DNA from: Capnocytophaga sp. ARDL2
GTDB lineage: Bacteria; Bacteroidota; Bacteroidia; Flavobacteriales; Flavobacteriaceae
Reading direction: 5' to 3'
Assembly (NCBI RefSeq): GCF_041530365.1
Contig: NZ_CP168034.1
Span: 1,240,001-1,304,000 of the forward strand
Length of the DNA stretch: 64,000 bases
Positions 16,083 through 23,857 of the stretch are shown here, one piece after another. Numbering within the stretch: the stretch's first letter is position 1; each line of letters opens with the position of its first letter. Under the pieces are notes generated by a model, which made no database searches, was not told the DNA's origin, and was given only the letters and a program-made list of their open reading frames with translations. The position numbers and the translations under genes were made by a program.

Positions 16083-18878
16083 CTAATTTGTAAGATTGTA
16101 ATCATATTCTTTTAGAATTTCCCTTTGATGATTTTTTATGGTTTTCAATCTTTGGAATTTATCATATTCATAATAAGTCGATTTACCATTTTCATCGATG
16201 ATTTCCGAAATACCAATCAACGGTTTGTAGATATAACAAGTAACCATTGCATTTGGCACAATAGTATGCAAATTTGCCAAAATGTTTTTCAACTGTGTTT
16301 CGTTGTAATTTGTGTTCAAATTTCCGTTGGCTAAAAGCTGATTTGAACGGTTATTGATTTGATTTATAGCCGAAACAATGCTCAGATTACTTGTAAAATC
16401 TGTATAGGAAAGATTGACCAATTTGGCGACAATCTTGGTTTTGTTATACCCCCAAATGTAGCAGGTAGAAACACCATCTGGAGTAATGGTTTGTACCAAA
16501 TTTCCTTGAGCATCGTATCGATTAATTGTTCCTATTGGTTCCAACGCAGGTACTTCTGGAGTTTTGAAATCCGAACGCAACAAATCTCCTTTTGCGTTGT
16601 ACGAATGCTGTACTTCTTCTTTCAACTGATTGTTGATATAGTTTTTATCAACCCTTTTAACCATTCGTTTATTAGACAATTGTTGATAACTATGTTCTAC
16701 TTTGGTATTTTTCCCTAAATTATTGGTCGAACTCTGCGAGATCAATTGACGATGATTTACATCAAAGTTCTGCACAGTAGTAGCTGTAGTAAAATTGTCT
16801 TGTTCATAGTGTTTTTTATCAACAGTCTGTTGAGTCAATATATCCTGCTTTCCAACGGTTGTATAAACTCTACTGTAATGAGTTTCTTCAATCAAATTGG
16901 ATTGAGTATCATACACTTTATTCCATTTTGGGAGCATATTTTTTCTGTACCAAAAAGACTGTAACCAATGTACATTGTTGAAATTCGTTACTACCTTTCC
17001 AATGTTTCTTTTGGTTGTGGTTACTTGCTCGTACAACAATTTCTTTTTATAAAAACTATCCGACAAAGGATCGTTTTCATATTGTAATCTTCCTGTCGTA
17101 CTCAAAATATCATTTTCATTGTGGTAATCAAAACTCAACAATTGCTCAGCTAAATTTGCAGTATTATTGGCTTCCAAATAAGTATTAGCAACATTTGTTA
17201 TAAAATGACCAATGCGTTTGATGCGTACGCCATGACCATATTCAAATTTTTCCATAGCATGAGCTGGTTTTGGTTTTATAGCCAAAACGGTAATTGTAGG
17301 TACACTAAATGTATGGGTTGGCCCTGTGATTTCAAAAACACCCCATCTGCCTTGTAAATATAGTTCGTTCAGACGATAATCGTGTTTACAAAAGTTTTCT
17401 AATTTTAAACCATGATTAGCCCATAAACTACTTAAATGTTGCCCATTATGAAACAAAGAATAACTCCCTGAGTTATAAGATAATTTAATATACAATTTTT
17501 CATATCCTTGTGGAACTTGAAAAGTGTATTTCAATGTATTAGGGTTGAAAGTTGGAGTGATAGTAAGGTATTCTTTATTGAAAATATTCCACTGTGAATA
17601 ACTTGAACTCTGAAAAGTATTGGGTTCAAATTGATACAGTGTATAACCTCCCGTAGGATATTTCACTTTTTGCAGGGTCATATATTTTGCTATATTTGAA
17701 AAAGTAGTGAAATCACTATAGCAATCTTTCAAAGTTAAAAATCCGTCTTTTATAGTAACTTTCGTAGCATTCAAATGAGGTTGATAATAGCTCAATTCGT
17801 AATTTTCTGATTTGGATTTGTCATTATTAAACGATTTGATTTTGTTGAGATATAATTTTATAAAATGATTTCTTCCATTATCCATAGACAAACTAATCTT
17901 TTGATAATCAAATTCAATCGTTTTTACAAGATTATTTCTTACATCTTTGATTTCAATAGATTTAGTATAGGAATTGGTTAGATTTTTAAAATTTGTACCT
18001 ACTATATTAGTAAAAGAAATTTTACCAATATTGTTTACAGAAATGTTTTTGATATATGCTACAGTTGAAAATCCCATTGAAACATTTTCATATTCAATCT
18101 CGAAAAGCGTTTTATTGTTATGGTCTTGCACTTTCTTTAAATACCACATAGAAGTATAAGCTGGGCCATTCAATTCTTCAACAGTGTAATCATCTACAGG
18201 AGTGTTGGGATTATAATTGGGATTGTGTATCGAATTTTCTGGAAAAGGATTAGGAGTAGATCTGAAATATTTATTTTCATCCCTTACTCCTTCATCTTCA
18301 AAGTAATATGTATATCCATTTTTATCCTTTACGGTTATCAATTGAATTTTTCTAATAGATTGATTGTAATCAACTGTAATAGACACAAAATCATTGTTTT
18401 GTAACAATTCAGCGACTAACACATTGTTTACCTTTGAGAGTTTAAATTTCCCTTCCAATCCCAAAATATTGAAAGTATATACATCATAACCTATTTCATT
18501 ACTCATATTGGAATGGTTTGCGTAAAAATAAGATTCGTCTGGTACGAGATAGTTCATACCAGGTACAGCATTAATTCTTGATACTTTTCTCGAAATTGTA
18601 CCCAGCATAGTCAAATTCCACGCATCTCCAAACTGACTTCCCATAGATTCGGTAGAAAGTCCACCTATAAGGTTGTACTGCAATGAAAGGTCAATATTCA
18701 TATCGCCTTGCGTTTTTATTTGATGCAATGGGATTTTTACATCAGGCACTCCCGTTGCCGATGCGGTTGGTATCTCGGTAAAATCTACCATAGAGTTGAT
18801 TTTAAACGGTGCAGGTGTATCTTGTGCCGATGCAAATTGCATCAAAAACAATAAAATAAAAAGGACTGTTTTTTTCAT
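16083..18878 (-). CDS. Secreted RHS/YD-repeat protein with SpvB/TcB-like N-terminus
   Basis: The 931-residue protein has a signal peptide (MKKTVLFILLFLMQFASAQ). The opening ATGVPDVKIPLHQI...LSLQYNLIGG...GDAWNLTMLGTISR follows the pattern of SpvB/TcB N-terminal domains, in which a repeated polar segment leads into a Gly/Trp motif. The C-terminal third has YD repeats (YDAQGNLVQTITPDG, YYEYDKFQRLKTIK) and ends without an RHS core or toxin tip. It lies about 100 bases upstream of the RHS toxin on the same strand. By analogy with TcB-TcC pairs, in which two proteins form a shell around the toxin tip, it may be the partner shell. That is an inference from order and fold hints. Confidence 0.75.
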   Translation of the reverse strand: MKKTVLFILLFLMQFASAQDTPAPFKINSMVDFTEIPTASATGVPDVKIPLHQIKTQGDMNIDLSLQYNLIGGLSTESMGSQFGDAWNLTMLGTISRKVSRINAVPGMNYLVPDESYFYANHSNMSNEIGYDVYTFNILGLEGKFKLSKVNNVLVAELLQNNDFVSITVDYNQSIRKIQLITVKDKNGYTYYFEDEGVRDENKYFRSTPNPFPENSIHNPNYNPNTPVDDYTVEELNGPAYTSMWYLKKVQDHNNKTLFEIEYENVSMGFSTVAYIKNISVNNIGKISFTNIVGTNFKNLTNSYTKSIEIKDVRNNLVKTIEFDYQKISLSMDNGRNHFIKLYLNKIKSFNNDKSKSENYELSYYQPHLNATKVTIKDGFLTLKDCYSDFTTFSNIAKYMTLQKVKYPTGGYTLYQFEPNTFQSSSYSQWNIFNKEYLTITPTFNPNTLKYTFQVPQGYEKLYIKLSYNSGSYSLFHNGQHLSSLWANHGLKLENFCKHDYRLNELYLQGRWGVFEITGPTHTFSVPTITVLAIKPKPAHAMEKFEYGHGVRIKRIGHFITNVANTYLEANNTANLAEQLLSFDYHNENDILSTTGRLQYENDPLSDSFYKKKLLYEQVTTTKRNIGKVVTNFNNVHWLQSFWYRKNMLPKWNKVYDTQSNLIEETHYSRVYTTVGKQDILTQQTVDKKHYEQDNFTTATTVQNFDVNHRQLISQSSTNNLGKNTKVEHSYQQLSNKRMVKRVDKNYINNQLKEEVQHSYNAKGDLLRSDFKTPEVPALEPIGTINRYDAQGNLVQTITPDGVSTCYIWGYNKTKIVAKLVNLSYTDFTSNLSIVSAINQINNRSNQLLANGNLNTNYNETQLKNILANLHTIVPNAMVTCYIYKPLIGISEIIDENGKSTYYEYDKFQRLKTIKNHQREILKEYDYNLTN

Positions 18879-19118
18879 GACTTATTTTTAATTTGTGTTT
18901 CACGCAGATTTTACTTTTAAATTAGTTACGCTTATTTTATTTTAGCAGATGACACAGATTTTTTTGATTTACCAAAAAATGTAATCTGCCAGAAACTTAA
19001 AAAAAGCGTAGCGTCTCTGTTATCTTTATAAGCGTAGCGTCTTTGTTTCTCGGTGGTAAAAAGAAAAAAAACTGTGATAATCTGTGGAATTTGCGTGAGA
19101 ATAAAATCTACGAGTTTT
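18879..19118. repeat. Intergenic region with degenerate ACACAGATTT/CTGCGTGA repeat
   Basis: No gene is seen. The 240 bases contain several pieces of a repeated motif in both directions: TTTCACGCAGATTTTA, GATGACACAGATTTTTT, GATAATCTGTGG and TTGCGTGAGAATAAAATC, plus two copies of AAGCGTAGCGTCT. The same pieces recur near 16020-16080, 28600-28760, 31330-31620, 43730-43900 and 53660-53800. Confidence 0.6.
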
Positions 19119-20633
19119 TTATTTTCTTATTACTTTGACTGAACCGTTAAACACATCAGTCTTTATATTTACAATATAAGCACCTGTGGGATAAGATGAT
19201 AAATTTACAGGAACTAAATCGTACTGTATTGGTTCTGTATGCAAAAGTCGCCCACTGACATCATACACATTCACTTCGCCTTTTTCGTATTTGTGATTGA
19301 CGATGATTTCTGTCCAATTTTCTGTTGGGTTGGGATAGGCTTCCAATTCTATTTCATTTGCTTTTGTTTTTTCTTTTGAGTGCAATTTCACGACCCAATA
19401 ATCATCTCTACCAAACGAAGTTTTCTTATAGGTTACGTTTTTATCATCGGAATGCCCAGCCAATACAATTCCGCCATCTTTGGTAACAAGGGCATTTCTC
19501 AACACATCGTTTCCAGTGGTCGAAATTTCCTTTTCCCAAGTTTTTTCGCCATTCCAATCAATGGTAAATGCCAAAAAATTCTTTGTATTTTCTTTGAAAT
19601 CTTGTTTGTATCCTGTCAATAAAAATTCGTTGTTTTGGGTAAATTTGGTAGAAGTTAAAAATTCATTTCCTCCAAAATTATATGAAAATTGTTGAACAGG
19701 TGTAAAGCGTTCGTCTGTTTTGACAATCATTACATCATTCTGATTTTCTGAAGAATAAGTTGTTATAGAAATCAAATAGCTATTGGTGTTTTTGTGATAA
19801 ATGATTTCATTGAGGATATCATCTTGTTCTTCTCCAAATACAAATTGCTCCAATAAGTTTCCGTTTTCATCAATTTTTATAATCCAAAAATCGTATCCAC
19901 CATTGTTATCTTGCGTTTTGTTGCCCGATTGTGGCGAATTGGAATTTCCACCAATGATGTATCCGTTTTCGGTAGGAATAGCTGTAACAGGTTCGTCATT
20001 GTAACTACCTCCGTAAGTCTGTTCCCAAAGAATGGTTCCTTTAGCGTCAATTTTCAAAATCCAAAAATCAAGACCACCAAACCCATTTTGTTTTTTAAAC
20101 GAATGAGCCTCAGAATTGGAAGTTGCTAAAATCAAAAACTCACCTTTTGGAAGAGGTACAACCTTAATTAATTCATCATTTCCAGTTCCACCGTAACTTT
20201 TTTCCCATTCCAATTCACCTTTCGCATTGATTTTTACCAACCAAAGGTCGTTTTTTCCAAAATTTGGAGAAGATTTATCTCCACTTTTAGCAGAATTGGA
20301 GTAACCACCCAACAAATAGCCCATATCGTTGGTTTTGGCGATACTTTTTAATAAATCTGCACCATCACCACCAAAAGAAATCTGCCATTCTTGTTCGCCT
20401 TCGCTGTCTATTTTCCACAAAAAATAATCTAAATTTCCTTTGTTGGTACTGTTCTTATTACCACTTTTGATAGAAAGGGAACTCCCCGCAAGTAGAAAAC
20501 CATTGTCTAAAGTGGCAGTTGCATCAAATAAGTAATCTGAATAGATTCCACCGATTGTTTTTTGCCATAAAACTTCCTGAGAATGTGTTGTAATACAAAC
20601 AACTAACGATAAAAATACTGTGAGTTTTTTCAT
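19119..20633 (-). CDS. T9SS-sorted secreted protein with propeller-like repeats
   Basis: The 504-residue protein has a signal peptide (MKKLTVFLSLVVCITTHSQ). Six or more repeats of about 50 residues follow the pattern W-x-K-TxGGxxxD...T-x-DGGxxLAGxS-x-S, ending in a lysine-rich strand, which suggests a beta-propeller. The last 80 residues are a typical type A T9SS sorting domain (AYPNPTENWTEIIVN, YDVSGRLLHTEPI, YPTGAYIVNI, ending VKVIRK). It should pass through the type IX system to the cell surface or medium. It lies upstream of the RHS locus on the same strand with a gap of about 240 bases, so a functional link is possible but not shown. Confidence 0.88.
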   Translation of the reverse strand: MKKLTVFLSLVVCITTHSQEVLWQKTIGGIYSDYLFDATATLDNGFLLAGSSLSIKSGNKNSTNKGNLDYFLWKIDSEGEQEWQISFGGDGADLLKSIAKTNDMGYLLGGYSNSAKSGDKSSPNFGKNDLWLVKINAKGELEWEKSYGGTGNDELIKVVPLPKGEFLILATSNSEAHSFKKQNGFGGLDFWILKIDAKGTILWEQTYGGSYNDEPVTAIPTENGYIIGGNSNSPQSGNKTQDNNGGYDFWIIKIDENGNLLEQFVFGEEQDDILNEIIYHKNTNSYLISITTYSSENQNDVMIVKTDERFTPVQQFSYNFGGNEFLTSTKFTQNNEFLLTGYKQDFKENTKNFLAFTIDWNGEKTWEKEISTTGNDVLRNALVTKDGGIVLAGHSDDKNVTYKKTSFGRDDYWVVKLHSKEKTKANEIELEAYPNPTENWTEIIVNHKYEKGEVNVYDVSGRLLHTEPIQYDLVPVNLSSYPTGAYIVNIKTDVFNGSVKVIRK

Positions 20634-20648
20634 TGTAAAAGTTTTTTA

Positions 20649-20656
20649 CAAAGATA
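20649..20656 (-). promoter_or_regulatory. Bacteroidota -7 box upstream of the T9SS-sorted gene
   Basis: TATCTTTG on the minus strand fits TAnnTTTG and lies 15 bases upstream of the ATG at 20633. A clear -33 TTTG at standard spacing is not seen (the nearest is about 16 bases away). Confidence 0.45.
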
Positions 20657-20719
20657 CTGATTATAAAAAAAACAAAAACCATTTTAGCTTCTGAGGTACA
20701 TTGTTTTATTATTGAAAAA

Positions 20720-21604
20720 TTAATTTCTCTTGTCTTCTCCCCACAATAGTTTGTTTCTCAGGGTTTTTACAAAGGTTACAGATGGGAATTCGACTAAGTT
20801 TACCGTGTGGTTGGAAAGCGAAATTTCGATTTCTTCTGCTGTGGAAATCGTAGCGGTATCCGAATCCATCGAAAGTAAAAATTGTTGTTCTCGACTTTCT
20901 ACTTTCATACGTATTTTGCTTCTATCGCTGATAATCAACGGTCTTGTGGTGAGATTGTGTGGTGCAATGGGTGTGATAACCAAGCAGTTGGAATTTGGTG
21001 CAATGATAGGTTCACCACAACTCAAATTGTATCCTGTCGAACCAGTTGGGGTAGAAATAATGATGCCGTCTGCCCAATAGGTTGCCAAAAATTCGTTGTC
21101 GATATAGGTATCGATAGTAATCATCGATGTCGTGTTTTTTCGAGCCAAAGTAATTTCGTTTAAGGCAAAGTTTACCTTAAAATTAGTAACATCTACCGTC
21201 GGATTGTCCACTTTCAACAAAGTACGACGTGACAAAGTAAATTGATTGGTAAACAACAATGGAATCAGAAAATCAATGGCACTTTCTTGTACATTTGCCA
21301 AAAATCCCAATCGACCTGTATTTACACCAACCAATGGAATGTTTTTGTTTTTTACAAAATTAGCGGCACGCAACATGGTACCATCTCCCCCAATACTTAT
21401 GAAAAAATGTGTAGTTTCGTCCAAATCATCATACGTAGAAAAAACAGAAAAATCTTCAGTCAATACATGATTTTCTTTCAATAATTGATAAAATTCGGCT
21501 TCAAATGCAATCATTCCACCGTTTTTCTTAATAGCCTTGATCAACTTATTGACGATCTTGTGGTAATGAGGTTTATAATTTTGTGCGTAAATAGCAAATT
21601 TCAT
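20720..21604 (-). CDS. nadK: NAD kinase
   Basis: The 294-residue cytosolic enzyme phosphorylates NAD to NADP. The signature ISIGGDGTMLRAANF (GGDGT at residues 72-76) and the substrate loop STPTGSTGYNLSCGEPI are present, as is the C-terminal domain region (ITPIAPHNLTTRPLI). The length matches the family (about 290). It follows the CBS-domain gene with 3 bases between them, so the two are probably one transcript. Confidence 0.95.
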   Translation of the reverse strand: MKFAIYAQNYKPHYHKIVNKLIKAIKKNGGMIAFEAEFYQLLKENHVLTEDFSVFSTYDDLDETTHFFISIGGDGTMLRAANFVKNKNIPLVGVNTGRLGFLANVQESAIDFLIPLLFTNQFTLSRRTLLKVDNPTVDVTNFKVNFALNEITLARKNTTSMITIDTYIDNEFLATYWADGIIISTPTGSTGYNLSCGEPIIAPNSNCLVITPIAPHNLTTRPLIISDRSKIRMKVESREQQFLLSMDSDTATISTAEEIEISLSNHTVNLVEFPSVTFVKTLRNKLLWGEDKRN

Positions 21605-21607
21605 AGA

Positions 21608-22264
21608 TTAGATATTTAGGTATTTGTCAAAATATTCTGAATGGTCTTTCAATTCTTCAGCTAATAAATCTTCGCTGTGTTTGGATACGATTTCATAGTC
21701 AAATCTCCTAAAAGTTTGAATGATATCGTTGATGTTCAGAGCATTGAATTTTAGAGAAATTTCTGTTCGCATCGCATTGATTTCTGTGATAAAAACTCCT
21801 AACAATTTTCCGTTGCCATTTTCCACAATTCTCGCTACTTCGCCCAAGGAATAATTGGGGGTAGGAGTGGAGATAATCAACGAGCAACCTTCTTCTTTGA
21901 ACATAGGGATTTGCATTGTGATTTTGCTCATATCTTTTAGCAAAATACAACCTAAAAATTTATTGTTAAAACTCAAAACGGGCAAAATATTCGCATCGTT
22001 TTTATAAAAATTTTCATACAACTGCATTCCATTAAAATCTTCTCTAATAAAAAATGGCTGTAATAGGTATAAATGTTCTAAAATAGTATCGTTTTCATTA
22101 ATTGAAAATAAGTCTTCTAAGTAAATCATTCCCCAAAAAATACCATGATATTGAATGGGATAATGCGATACTTCTAATGATTGCATAATATCAATCAATT
22201 GTTTTACAGAAGTTTTTGCTTCTAAACTGCTAATTTCTTTTCTAATTAATTTGTTTGAAAACAT
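21608..22264 (-). CDS. CBS-domain protein
   Basis: The 218-residue protein has a pair of CBS motifs, the first around VKQLIDIMQSLEVSHYPIQY and GIFWGMIYLEDLF, the second around NILPVLSFNNKFLGCILLKDM. A C-terminal ACT-like segment (IISTPTPNYSLGEVARIVEN) follows. CBS pairs bind adenosyl ligands and act as regulatory modules. Its tight coupling to nadK suggests control related to nucleotide status, but this is inference. It diverges from pdxJ, with a shared upstream region of about 90 bases. Confidence 0.8.
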   Translation of the reverse strand: MFSNKLIRKEISSLEAKTSVKQLIDIMQSLEVSHYPIQYHGIFWGMIYLEDLFSINENDTILEHLYLLQPFFIREDFNGMQLYENFYKNDANILPVLSFNNKFLGCILLKDMSKITMQIPMFKEEGCSLIISTPTPNYSLGEVARIVENGNGKLLGVFITEINAMRTEISLKFNALNINDIIQTFRRFDYEIVSKHSEDLLAEELKDHSEYFDKYLNI

Positions 22265-22326
22265 AAATGTCTATTTTTTTTGTGCAATTATATCAAAAAT
22301 AAAGCCTAAATATAGTTATTACTTTG

Positions 22327-22334
22327 TAATTTTG
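22327..22334 (+). promoter_or_regulatory. -7 box of pdxJ
   Basis: TAATTTTG fits TAnnTTTG and lies 18 bases before the ATG of pdxJ. A -33 element is not clear. Confidence 0.45.
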
Positions 22335-22352
22335 TTTTTAAAATGCAAAAAT

Positions 22353-23066
22353 ATGACAAAACTATCAGTAAATATAAATAAAATTGCCACATTACGCAAT
22401 TCCCGTGGTGGAAATGTTCCTAATTTGTTGCAAGTAGCGACTGATGCTCAGAGATTTGGGGCAGACGGAATCACTGTGCATCCAAGACCAGACGAGAGAC
22501 ACATTCGCTATCAAGATGCCAGAGATTTGCCGTCGGTAATCACAACCGAATACAATATTGAAGGAAATCCTATGGATCAATTTCTTGACTTGGTGTTTGA
22601 ATGTATGCCTACACAGGTTACTTTAGTACCTGATGCTGTGGATGCTTTGACCTCAAATGCGGGGTGGGATACGGTAAAACATAAAGATTTTCTTACCGAA
22701 GTCATCACTGAATGTAAAGCAAAAGGTATCCGTACATCGATTTTCGTAGATCCCGTTTTGGAAATGATAGAAGGGGCAAAAGTGGTAGGTGCCGATCGCA
22801 TCGAATTATATACCGAAGAATTTGCTCATCAATACGGTTTGGGCAACGAAAAAGCGATTGAACCTTATGTGAAATCAGCTGTTTTGGCAAACGAATTAGG
22901 TTTGGGAATCAACGCAGGACATGATTTGAGCCTACAAAACATCGAATTTTTTCAAAAAAATATTCCTAATTTGTTGGAAGTTTCGATAGGTCATGCCCTA
23001 ATTGCAGAGTCGATTTATTTGGGATTGGAAAATGTAATTTGTATGTATAAACAAAAATTGAGATAA
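22353..23066 (+). CDS. pdxJ: Pyridoxine 5'-phosphate synthase
   Basis: From the ATG at 22353 (MTKLSVNINKIATLRNSRGG) the protein has 237 residues, the usual length. An upstream in-frame ATG would add an atypical hydrophobic leader. PdxJ joins deoxyxylulose 5-phosphate with 3-amino-2-oxopropyl phosphate in the DXP-dependent route to vitamin B6. Family segments are clear: GADGITVHPRPDERHIRYQD, QVTLVPDAVDALTSNAGWD, RIELYTEEFA and GLGINAGHDL. It is followed after 1 base by an alpha/beta hydrolase gene. Confidence 0.95.
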   Translation: MTKLSVNINKIATLRNSRGGNVPNLLQVATDAQRFGADGITVHPRPDERHIRYQDARDLPSVITTEYNIEGNPMDQFLDLVFECMPTQVTLVPDAVDALTSNAGWDTVKHKDFLTEVITECKAKGIRTSIFVDPVLEMIEGAKVVGADRIELYTEEFAHQYGLGNEKAIEPYVKSAVLANELGLGINAGHDLSLQNIEFFQKNIPNLLEVSIGHALIAESIYLGLENVICMYKQKLR

Positions 23067-23067
23067 G

Positions 23068-23829
23068 ATGATTTACGGAAGAGTAGAAGGTGAAGGAACG
23101 CCATTTATTTTTATTCACGGATATTTGGGAATGTCTGACAATTGGAAAAGTTTTGGAACAGAAATGGCAAATCGTGGGTTTCAATCTCATTTGATAGATA
23201 TGCGAAATCACGGTCGCAGTTTTCATTCGATGGAATTTTCTTATGAAATTATGGCAGATGATGTAAAGGGATATTGTGATGCTAATGATTTGAAAAACAT
23301 TGTTTTATTAGGACATTCTATGGGTGGAAAAGTAGCAATGTTGTTTGCTACAAAATATCCAGAATACATTAAAAAATTAATTGTAGTAGATATTGCACCA
23401 AAATATTATGCTCCTCATCATCAGGAAATTATGAAAGCATTGAATGCAGTGCAATTTTATGAGGGAATTACAAGAAATGAAATTCAAGACACCATTTCAT
23501 CTTATATCAAAGAGTCAGGAGTGGTTCAATTTTTAATGAAAAATGTGTATCGAGTAACACCTGAGCAATTGGGCTTTCGATTCCATTTAGAAGCATTTAA
23601 TGCCGATGATACTTCCATAGGAAAAGCCTTGGATAGCGAGGCAACATTTGATGGTGATGTTTTGTTTATCAGAGGTGCATTGTCAAAATATGTTTTGAAT
23701 GAAGATTGGGAAAGCATTCTACATCATTTTCCACAGGCAAAATTAGCAACTATCGAAGGAGCAGGACATTGGGTACATGCCGACAAACCAAAAGAAATTA
23801 CAGAAACAATTATTGATTTTGTAAAATAA
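23068..23829 (+). CDS. Alpha/beta hydrolase
   Basis: The 253-residue protein has the alpha/beta hydrolase fold. FIHGYLGMSDNW carries the oxyanion loop, GHSMGGKVAM the nucleophilic Ser, and GAGHWVHADKP the catalytic His. The overall pattern matches the YbfF/acyl-CoA esterase-like group, but the substrate cannot be told. It starts 1 base after pdxJ and is probably co-transcribed with it. No signal peptide, so cytosolic. Confidence 0.9.
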   Translation: MIYGRVEGEGTPFIFIHGYLGMSDNWKSFGTEMANRGFQSHLIDMRNHGRSFHSMEFSYEIMADDVKGYCDANDLKNIVLLGHSMGGKVAMLFATKYPEYIKKLIVVDIAPKYYAPHHQEIMKALNAVQFYEGITRNEIQDTISSYIKESGVVQFLMKNVYRVTPEQLGFRFHLEAFNADDTSIGKALDSEATFDGDVLFIRGALSKYVLNEDWESILHHFPQAKLATIEGAGHWVHADKPKEITETIIDFVK

Positions 23830-23857
23830 TCAGAAAAAATATTTAGGAAAAAATTCT

